Origin: Proteobacteria bacterium SPGG2
Lineage (GTDB): Bacteria > Pseudomonadota > Gammaproteobacteria > Acidiferrobacterales > SPGG2
Assembly: GCA_001643475.1 (NCBI GenBank)
Contig: LXTK01000209.1
Span: 1-5,164, forward strand
Direction of reading: 5' to 3'
Length of the DNA stretch: 5,164 nucleotides
Shown here: piece by piece, positions 1 through 5,104 of the stretch
Numbering within the stretch: position 1 is the first letter of the stretch
How the letters are laid out: each line of letters begins with the position of its first letter
Position numbers and translations under genes: made by a program
Notes under the pieces: generated by a model
Seen by the model: the letters and a program-made list of their open reading frames with translations, nothing else
Told to the model about the DNA's origin: nothing
Database searches by the model: none

Positions 1-2
1 GT

Positions 3-3000
3 TTCACCCAGATACGCCGCAACCCCTACTGCCCCGGCTCGGATACCACGTCGAGTGATTGCAATGACGCCACCAACAACGGCACCACCAACCTAACGAT
101 CACCAGCGTGCTGACAATCGCCTATTTCCCGTGGAACGATGCCAATGCCGATGGGGCTTTCGATACCGGCGAGTGCGGTGAGTCAGACATTAACAATGGT
201 ATCTCGTGGGCTCAGCTACCGAGCAATGGCACCGCGAATGTCCCCGGCAGCGAGCAGCAGCGGAACTACGCCAACTGGTATAGCTACTATCGAAAACGTG
301 AGTACGTCGTTAAGCGGGCGGCTAGCGAGCTAATCACCACTAGCAAGAATCGGGTAGGGCTATCGAGTCTGCATAACAATCAAAGCATCGGCACCCAGAT
401 CGAAGACATCGATGACATCAGCTTGCCGGTTAATCCGACTGCGCAAGCCAATAAAGCCGCTTTGCTCAACAATCTCGTTCGTGTGCGATCGACCGGCAAC
501 ACGCCGTTACGCCTGGGACTTGAGAATGTAGGCAAATACTATGAGGGCGTCTCGCAGACCGCATTGTTTGGCGGCCCACCGACGCACAGCACCAGCGAGA
601 CGATAAGCACGCTGTCGCCAATCCTGAATGCCGACAACGGCGGTGAGTGCCAGCAGAACTTTACCATTCTGTTGTCGGATGGGTTTTGGAACGGTGGCGC
701 TCCGAGCGTGGGCAACACCGATGCCGGATCCGGTCCCTTCGACGGCGATCCGTACGCCGATAGTGTTTCGAACACTCTGGCCGATGTCGCCATGCACTAC
801 TACGAGCGAGATCTGCGTTCCGATCTGGCCAATAAAGTTCTCGGCACCGCAGGCGTCGATAACTTGGCACAGCATATGAACACCCACACGGTAGCCTTTG
901 GTCTACAAGGAACGCTATCTCCGTCTGTGACCGCAAACTGTCCCGCCGGTGGTCCCTTCAGCTGGCCCACACCAGCCTCGGGTAATCCCACGACGCTCGA
1001 TGACATGTTTCACGCCGCCTGCAATGGTCGCGGCCGGTATTTGAATGCCTCGAATCCCGGCAAGCTCGCGAAAAAACTGAAGGAGGCTATCAAAAGCATC
1101 GACGACGCAACCGGTACCGCCGCATCGGTGGCAACCACCGGTGGCGTCCTAAGCGCCAACTCGCGGGTCTATCAAGCAAAGTTCACCAGTGGCGAGTGGA
1201 GCGGTGATCTAGCCTCGGTCGTGCTCGATCTTGCCAACAACCAATTCGGGGCCGAGGAGTGGAGTGCGGGTGATGAATTAAAGGGCGCGGAACGAGAGAT
1301 CATCACCTGGGACCGTACGTCCGCCCCCCCAAAGGGCATCCCATTCACATGGCCCGCTCTGCCAGCGACACCTCACAAGGGTATGCTAGACATCAACCCG
1401 ATGACAGGGATGTCCGATTCTAATGGCCAAAAGCGACTCAATTTCTTGCGCGGCGATCACACCGATGAAATCGATGCCGTTTCTGGGGCCGGGATCTTCA
1501 GACCCCGAAGCGGCGGCTTCGTGCTCGGGGATATTGTCGATTCAGGACCGGTGTTTGTCGGCGTACCCCCATTTCTGTACCCGGATGACCTTGAGGACCC
1601 GACAGCCTCAGATCCTGACAAGCGCTACTCCGATTTTCGTGGAGACAAGGCATCACGCATAAGCATGGTCTATGTCGGCGCCAACGACGGCATGCTGCAT
1701 GGTTTTGATACCGAAGACGGCAAGGAAAATTTCGCTTACGTGCCGTTTGAGGTTTTTGAAAACCTGAATGAACTTACAGATCCTGACTACAAGCACCGCT
1801 ACTACGTGAATGGATCGCCCACCTACGGTGATGCCTTTTTCGGTGGCAGTTGGCGTTCGGTGATCGTTGGCACACTGGGCGGTGGCGGCCAAGGGCTGTT
1901 CGCCTTGGACGTGACGACGCCGGCGAGCTTAACCGAAACCAATGCTAGCCAAATCGCACTATGGGAGTTTACCGATGCCGATGACCCCGATCTTGGCTTT
2001 ACCTATGGTCAGGCCGTCATCGTCAAAACGCATGCCGCTGGCGGTAATAATGGTAAGTGGGCAGCGATTTTTGGCAACGGCTATAACAACACGGTGGCTG
2101 ATGGCAACCAGAGCTTCCTGGGCGAGGCGGTGCTTTATGTGGTCGACATCGAAACCGGCGCGCTCATTCGCAAGATCAATACGGGACGAGGTATAGCCAC
2201 GTCGCCCGACGGCACCACCCCCAACGGTCTCGCCAGTCCTGCCGTCATCGATGTCGACGGCGATTTTATCGCCGATTATGTTTTCGCCGGTGACCTTCAG
2301 GGCAATATGTGGAAGTTCGATATCAGAGACTCAACCCCAACCAACTGGAAGATCCCGACTGCGGGCGAACCGTTGTTCACCGCCACTGACGGAACCAATC
2401 CCCAACCCATTACCGTGCAGCCGGAAGTGCTCAACCATCCCACTGGAGAAAACGGTTTCATGGTCTACTTCGGCACCGGCAAATATATCGAGGACGGGGA
2501 TAACGCCACTACCGGCCCAACGCAGAGCTTTTACGGCATCTGGGACCAAATGGGTACGACAACAGGACTGCATACGACGGTGAATAAGAGCGATCTACAG
2601 ATCCAGACCATTACCCCCGGGACCGTAGCTGGCCAGGCCGTGCGCACCATCACCAACGTTTTGATCACGGCCTGGGGTTCCAGTGGCCTGCCCGAACGCA
2701 TGGGCTGGCAGGTCGACCTTCCAAGCACCGGTGAGAAATCGGTGACCAACCCGATCGCGCTAGGCGATCGCATGCTCTTCACCACCCTGATCCCAGACGA
2801 GGCCCCCTGTGCATTCGGCGGCACCGGGTTCTTGATGGAGATCAACATCGTCAACGGCGGAACCCCGACGGACCCGGTATTCGACCTTAACGACGACGGC
2901 TTGTTTGACGACAACGATAAGTTGAGCGGGCAGATGGTAGTCGGCGTCAACCCAGACGTAGGACTACTGCCCCAACCCGCTATTCTGGTCGACCCCGACA

Positions 3001-3116
3001 CCGGCATCGTAATCAAGACAGCGGCCGGTACGAAAGGCACGCCGGGAAAAACCGTCACCAATGCGCCCACCGGGACCCCGTTCTCGAGTCGGCGATCATG
3101 GCGACAGCTACAATAG
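3..3116 (+). CDS. pilY1: Type IV pilus tip adhesin / assembly factor PilY1, 5'-truncated by window edge
   Basis: PilY1 is a secreted protein at the type IV pilus tip. It supports pilus assembly, opposes PilT retraction in a Ca2+-dependent way and acts in adhesion and surface sensing. The frame is open from nt 3 with no stop, so the GTG at nt 108 is internal: it has no ribosome binding site and family-like sequence precedes it. The signal peptide and the first metal-site motif of the vWA domain (DxSxS) are outside the window. Visible vWA-side motifs are YFPW (nt 123-134), NYANWYSYYRKR (264-299), FTILLSDG (660-683), SNTLADVAMHYYERDL (768-815) and NGRGRYLNAS (1023-1052). The C-terminal beta-propeller follows, with SRVYQAKF, VYVGANDGMLHGFD (1668-1709), GGGGQGLFALDV and the Ca2+ loop DVDGDFIAD (2250-2276). 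The end, SRRSWRQLQ, resembles the SWRQL-type termini of this family. The visible 1037 residues fit a full protein of about 1100-1300. Extra acidic loops lie at 138-173 and 2883-2918. No frameshift is seen. The family call is near certain. Confidence 0.95.
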   Translation, partial: FTQIRRNPYCPGSDTTSSDCNDATNNGTTNLTITSVLTIAYFPWNDANADGAFDTGECGESDINNGISWAQLPSNGTANVPGSEQQRNYANWYSYYRKREYVVKRAASELITTSKNRVGLSSLHNNQSIGTQIEDIDDISLPVNPTAQANKAALLNNLVRVRSTGNTPLRLGLENVGKYYEGVSQTALFGGPPTHSTSETISTLSPILNADNGGECQQNFTILLSDGFWNGGAPSVGNTDAGSGPFDGDPYADSVSNTLADVAMHYYERDLRSDLANKVLGTAGVDNLAQHMNTHTVAFGLQGTLSPSVTANCPAGGPFSWPTPASGNPTTLDDMFHAACNGRGRYLNASNPGKLAKKLKEAIKSIDDATGTAASVATTGGVLSANSRVYQAKFTSGEWSGDLASVVLDLANNQFGAEEWSAGDELKGAEREIITWDRTSAPPKGIPFTWPALPATPHKGMLDINPMTGMSDSNGQKRLNFLRGDHTDEIDAVSGAGIFRPRSGGFVLGDIVDSGPVFVGVPPFLYPDDLEDPTASDPDKRYSDFRGDKASRISMVYVGANDGMLHGFDTEDGKENFAYVPFEVFENLNELTDPDYKHRYYVNGSPTYGDAFFGGSWRSVIVGTLGGGGQGLFALDVTTPASLTETNASQIALWEFTDADDPDLGFTYGQAVIVKTHAAGGNNGKWAAIFGNGYNNTVADGNQSFLGEAVLYVVDIETGALIRKINTGRGIATSPDGTTPNGLASPAVIDVDGDFIADYVFAGDLQGNMWKFDIRDSTPTNWKIPTAGEPLFTATDGTNPQPITVQPEVLNHPTGENGFMVYFGTGKYIEDGDNATTGPTQSFYGIWDQMGTTTGLHTTVNKSDLQIQTITPGTVAGQAVRTITNVLITAWGSSGLPERMGWQVDLPSTGEKSVTNPIALGDRMLFTTLIPDEAPCAFGGTGFLMEINIVNGGTPTDPVFDLNDDGLFDDNDKLSGQMVVGVNPDVGLLPQPAILVDPDTGIVIKTAAGTKGTPGKTVTNAPTGTPFSSRRSWRQLQ

Positions 3117-3120
3117 CTGT
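3104..3120 (+). repeat. Perfect 7-bp inverted repeat over the pilY1 stop codon
   Basis: ACAGCTA (3104-3110) and TAGCTGT (3114-3120) are perfect reverse complements separated by CAA. The right arm contains the TAG stop of pilY1. In RNA this would be a compact hairpin 10 nt before the next ribosome binding site. No T-run follows, so it is not a classical intrinsic terminator. It could tune 3'-end stability or expression of the next gene, but a chance palindrome is also possible. Confidence 0.4.
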
Positions 3121-3130
3121 TTCACTTAAT

Positions 3131-3136
3131 AAGGTG
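3131..3136 (+). promoter_or_regulatory. Ribosome binding site of the PilY2-like gene
   Basis: AAGGTG lies 5 nt before the ATG at 3142. This purine-rich Shine-Dalgarno match in the 25-nt gap after pilY1 fixes the start of the downstream gene and suggests that the two genes are translated from one transcript. Confidence 0.75.
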
Positions 3137-3141
3137 TTGTT

Positions 3142-3438
3142 ATGAGACGAATGATATGGACGATTCTCCCGCTACTGGCGATCTTGTCGGTGGCGCCGCT
3201 AGCAGCCGCACAATCCTTCGAAAACACGGGTGTTGTTGACGATGTCCAAGTCAAGCAAGGTGCCATAGTTGTCGATGACACTTGGTATCTGTTGGCCCCT
3301 GGGTTTCTCGTGCATGGCAGTGCTGACGGGAAGCTTGAAAAGAAAATGAAGATTGCCTTCACCACACGCAATACCGACTCGGGTTCAAAAATGATCACTG
3401 AGGTTTGGGTGCTGCCGGCGAACTTCGTCTTCCCCTAA
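3142..3438 (+). CDS. Small secreted PilY2-like pilus-associated protein
   Basis: This is a 98-residue protein with a clear Sec signal peptide: MRRM at the start, a hydrophobic core to about residue 20, and a likely cleavage after A21-A22-A23, giving a mature protein of about 75 residues starting QSFENTG. The mature part reads as short beta-strands with turns (GVVDDVQVKQGAIVVDDTW, then YLLAPGFLVHGS, and near the end MITEVWVLPANF). This matches the general look of small PilY2-type periplasmic proteins. There is no cysteine and no membrane segment after the signal. It starts 25 nt after pilY1 on the same strand with a good ribosome binding site, which is the position of pilY2 in the Pseudomonas fimU-pilV-W-X-Y1-Y2-E cluster. 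The gene and its operon membership are well supported. The PilY2 assignment rests mainly on position, size and signal peptide, and the molecular function of PilY2 is poorly known. The gene that often follows it, pilE, is absent here. Confidence 0.85.
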   Translation: MRRMIWTILPLLAILSVAPLAAAQSFENTGVVDDVQVKQGAIVVDDTWYLLAPGFLVHGSADGKLEKKMKIAFTTRNTDSGSKMITEVWVLPANFVFP

Positions 3439-3443
3439 GACGA
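3425..3443. terminator. Hairpin at the convergent gene junction, possible bidirectional terminator
   Basis: TCGTCTT (3425-3431) and AAGACGA (3437-3443) are perfect reverse complements with a 5-nt loop (CCCCT). The element overlaps the TAA stop of the PilY2-like gene (3436-3438) and ends 5 nt before the stop of the opposing gene (3449-3451). It is placed where a two-way terminator would be expected between convergent genes. Neither strand has a T-run after the stem, so efficient intrinsic termination is doubtful. It may instead block 3' exonucleases or act with Rho. Confidence 0.4.
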
Positions 3444-3448
3444 CTGAA

Positions 3449-4720
3449 TTAGAGCTGCACGATATGGTCCATGGGATTGATATCGTAGGCACCCGCAGGT
3501 AGAACGCGATTAATTTTTAGTTCTTTTCCTTGGCCGTCTTTGTGGGCGGCCAGATCAGCTGCAAATTTGCGACTCAAAGGCTTCTTGTTCGCGGTAAGGA
3601 GTAACACCACCTTCGGTTTTAGACGACGGGCACGGTTTATCGTAATTACAACACCTACGGCTCCCGTATTCAGCTCAACCAAGCTACCGATAGGGTAGAT
3701 CCCCATGCACTGAATAAACTCCTCCACTAGGTCAGCACGAAAGTCTTTGTGGCGCCATTCGTACATACGCTTTAGGGTCTCCTCCGCCGACAGCGGCTCG
3801 CTATGAATTCGTTTGCTCGTTATGGCGTCGTAGACATCGACGATTGCACCGATGGCACCCCAGTAGCCGATCAGATCCGCTTTCCGATTACCCACATAAC
3901 CGGAGCCGTCATGGCGTTCATGGTGTTGCTCGATGATCTCGAGTGCTCCCGCCGGGAGTCCGCCCGATTGCTCGACAACCTCCAAGCCCCAAGGTACATG
4001 CTTCTGCATGAGCTCGAATTCCTCAACCGTCAGCGCGGTGGGCTTATCCAATATCCCTTCGGGAAGCTTCGCCATGCCGATGTCATGGAGTAGCGCGCCC
4101 ATGCCGAGCAGGTTGAGCTCTTCTTTGGGGAGTACCAAATGGCGGCCGAAGGTAAGCGCCAGGATGCATGTCCTGATGCTGTGAAGCGCGGTGTATTCGC
4201 TGACGTCCTTCAGTTGGCTCAGGCACACCAGCGCGTCCGGGTTACGGAGAACGCTGTCTACCATGTTACCGACGACCTTCTCCGCCAGCGGAACGTTTAT
4301 GTTGTTGCCCTTATGAACTTCTTCCAGCGTCGTGCGCAGTAAAATTCGTGTTTGCTTCGCGATTTGCTTCGCCTGAGGTATCTCTCGTTCGAAACTCACT
4401 CTGTCCCGATAGACCGGTCGCCCGTCCTGGATCTGCGGCGTACTCGCGAGCGCGTGCACCTCGCGGTTTACCCTATTCTGCTGTTCGCTGATGATGCGCA
4501 TTCTGGCAGCGCTGTCCTGGTTCATGCGCTTGGGGGTTACGTCGGGACCCAGCTCTACATCTATGTAGACATACTTGCAGTGTTGCCTAAGCTGCGTCAG
4601 CTCTTCCTTGGAGGTCAGCTCGAACCCTTGAAACAGAAACGGTGATTCGACCCACGGGCGATCCAGCTCGGAGATGTACATCCCCGTCTCAAGATCTCGA
4701 ACGTCAAGTTTTTTCTTCAT
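3449..4720 (-). CDS. DUF3391 / HD-GYP domain protein, predicted c-di-GMP phosphodiesterase with altered signature motifs
   Basis: This complete 423-residue protein belongs to the DUF3391-HD-GYP family, whose active members hydrolyse c-di-GMP to pGpG or GMP in the cytoplasm using a metal centre. Residues about 4-57 form the N-terminal DUF3391 domain (LETGMYISELDRPW, then YVYIDVELG). A charged linker follows, and the HD-GYP core spans roughly 145-340. Predicted metal ligands are all present: H180, H212-D213, H241, H266-H267 and D295. Two signature positions differ: HDIGK is HDIGM (212-216) and GYP is GYV (274-276, within HHERHDGSGYV). The helix VDVYDAITSKR is kept. The tail (YPIGSLVELNTGAVGVV and RRLKPKVVLLL) is the small beta region usual after this HD-GYP type. 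There is no signal peptide or membrane helix. The ATG at 4720 is the only in-frame start after an upstream TAA and fits the domain edge, but its ribosome binding site is weak. It converges on the pilus operon. Family call is certain; catalytic activity is likely but unproven. Confidence 0.95.
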   Translation of the reverse strand: MKKKLDVRDLETGMYISELDRPWVESPFLFQGFELTSKEELTQLRQHCKYVYIDVELGPDVTPKRMNQDSAARMRIISEQQNRVNREVHALASTPQIQDGRPVYRDRVSFEREIPQAKQIAKQTRILLRTTLEEVHKGNNINVPLAEKVVGNMVDSVLRNPDALVCLSQLKDVSEYTALHSIRTCILALTFGRHLVLPKEELNLLGMGALLHDIGMAKLPEGILDKPTALTVEEFELMQKHVPWGLEVVEQSGGLPAGALEIIEQHHERHDGSGYVGNRKADLIGYWGAIGAIVDVYDAITSKRIHSEPLSAEETLKRMYEWRHKDFRADLVEEFIQCMGIYPIGSLVELNTGAVGVVITINRARRLKPKVVLLLTANKKPLSRKFAADLAAHKDGQGKELKINRVLPAGAYDINPMDHIVQL

Positions 4721-4811
4721 ACGCGCATGGCAACCAGGTTATGGCGGCAACCGCACACCACGGCGTCCCGTGAGGCAGCCCGTCGATCCCCCGGCCGTGC
4801 TACCTAGCCGG

Positions 4812-4848
4812 ATAGCTTAAGTATATAGCGCGGTTGGCCGTAAGCTAT
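4812..4848. repeat. 8-bp inverted repeat ATAGCTTA / TAAGCTAT, possible operator
   Basis: ATAGCTTA (4812-4819) and TAAGCTAT (4841-4848) are perfect reverse complements with a 21-nt spacer. The half-site centres are 29 bp apart, close to three helix turns, which suits a dimeric or tetrameric regulator. The left arm abuts a TATACT -10-like hexamer on the minus strand, so a protein bound here could control the HD-GYP gene. The pairing is seen directly; regulation is inferred. Confidence 0.4.
4820..4825 (-). promoter_or_regulatory. Candidate -10 hexamer for the HD-GYP gene
   Basis: Read on the minus strand this is TATACT, one mismatch from TATAAT. It would place the transcript start near 4813 and give a leader of roughly 90 nt before the ATG at 4720. 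I do not see a convincing -35 hexamer at 16-18 nt, so this is a weak call. It sits between the arms of the 4812-4848 inverted repeat. Confidence 0.3.
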
Positions 4849-4866
4849 TAGAGGCATGAGTATTTT

Positions 4867-4887
4867 GTCGGCCGCACCGCGGCCGGC
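4867..4887. repeat. GC-rich inverted repeat CGGCCGC / GCGGCCG
   Basis: CGGCCGC (4869-4875) and GCGGCCG (4879-4885) form a perfect 7-bp stem with a 3-nt loop (ACC). It extends by one G-T and one G-C pair to 4867-4887. The T-rich stretch lies before it on the plus strand, and neither strand has a T-run after it, so it does not look like an intrinsic terminator. Function unknown. Confidence 0.4.
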
Positions 4888-4930
4888 CTGAAGTAGCGGC
4901 TAGTCCTGATGATTGGCCGGTGTGGTCGGT

Positions 4931-4945
4931 CCGATGGGCTATCGG
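4931..4945. repeat. Inverted repeat CCGAT-N5-ATCGG upstream of the sigma-54 promoter
   Basis: CCGAT (4931-4935) and ATCGG (4941-4945) are reverse complements around a 5-nt centre. The element lies about 130-150 nt upstream of the transcript start predicted from the -24/-12 promoter. Activators of sigma-54 typically bind dyads in this distance range. The activator is unknown, and dyads this short arise by chance. Confidence 0.35.
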
Positions 4946-4949
4946 TGGC

Positions 4950-4971
4950 ACTCGCTACCCTACCGGCGAGT
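4950..4971. repeat. Inverted repeat ACTCGC-N10-GCGAGT upstream of the sigma-54 promoter
   Basis: ACTCGC (4950-4955) and GCGAGT (4966-4971) are perfect reverse complements separated by 10 nt. The element lies 5 nt after the CCGAT/ATCGG dyad and about 107-128 nt upstream of the predicted transcript start. It is a second candidate activator site. Its half-sites differ from those of the first dyad, so the two are not copies of one operator. Confidence 0.35.
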
Positions 4972-5051
4972 CGCCCGAATACGCCGCTGGTCAGCCAGTG
5001 TATCATGTAAGTCATTGTTTTTTTTAATACTTGCGAGATATCTGGTCGGCG

Positions 5052-5067
5052 TGGCTCGAAACTTGCA
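5052..5067 (+). promoter_or_regulatory. Sigma-54 (RpoN) -24/-12 promoter
   Basis: TGGCTCG (5052-5058), four bases, then TTGCA (5063-5067). The sigma-54 consensus is TGGCACG-N4-TTGCW, so there is one mismatch (T for A). The invariant GG (5053-5054) and GC (5065-5066) are at the required 12-bp spacing. The predicted transcript start is near 5078, giving a leader of about 27 nt that contains the ribosome binding site and leads to the GTG at 5105. Position, orientation and spacing all agree. Use would require RpoN and an AAA+ enhancer-binding protein. Confidence 0.7.
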
Positions 5068-5092
5068 ATAACGAAGCTGAGAGTTTTGTAAA

Positions 5093-5098
5093 AAGGAA
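5093..5098 (+). promoter_or_regulatory. Ribosome binding site of the right-edge gene
   Basis: AAGGAA ends 6 nt before the GTG at 5105. It picks this GTG over the TTG just after it and the later ATG at 5144, which would remove most of the hydrophobic N-terminus. Confidence 0.75.
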
Positions 5099-5104
5099 AC
5101 AACC

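Larger units (their letters stand above)
4721..5104. other. 384-nt intergenic region between divergent genes
   Basis: This region holds the leader of the leftward HD-GYP gene and the promoter of the rightward truncated gene. The left part (about 4721-4800) is GC-rich and contains short self-complementary stretches, for example CACGG/CCGTG around CGTC at 4759-4772, and a repeated GGCAACC (4729-4735, 4746-4752). I could not match it to a known riboswitch. The middle has several inverted repeats, listed separately. From 5001 it becomes AT-rich, with eight T residues at 5018-5025 and the palindrome AGATATCT at 5036-5043. Open frames here have no recognisable protein features and I do not consider them genes. 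Confidence 0.7.

Noticed and set aside
108..110. GTG at 108 as the start of pilY1
   Set aside because: The frame is open back to nt 3, there is no ribosome binding site, and starting here would remove the signal peptide and part of the vWA domain. It is an internal valine codon of a gene that begins outside the window.
507..1006. Minus-strand open frames inside pilY1
   Set aside because: They are antisense shadows of a well-conserved coding frame; their products have no recognisable features.
4747..4760. Minus-strand TGGTGTGCGGTTGC as a sigma-54 promoter for the HD-GYP gene
   Set aside because: The GG to GC distance is one base short, and sigma-54 promoters do not tolerate that; the -24 half is also poor.
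4721..4812. c-di-GMP (GEMM-type) riboswitch in the HD-GYP leader
   Set aside because: GGGACGC occurs on the minus strand, and a CTAGGTAGC stretch recalls another part of GEMM RNAs, but their order is wrong and the conserved AAAGCC and GGCAAACC-type elements are missing. Short GC-rich matches are not enough.
4867..4887. CGGCCGC/GCGGCCG stem as an intrinsic terminator
   Set aside because: No T-run follows the stem on either strand, and no gene ends nearby.
4946..4962. TGGCAC at 4946-4951 as a second sigma-54 promoter
   Set aside because: The -24 half is perfect but there is no TTGC at the required spacing; the -12 position reads ACCC.
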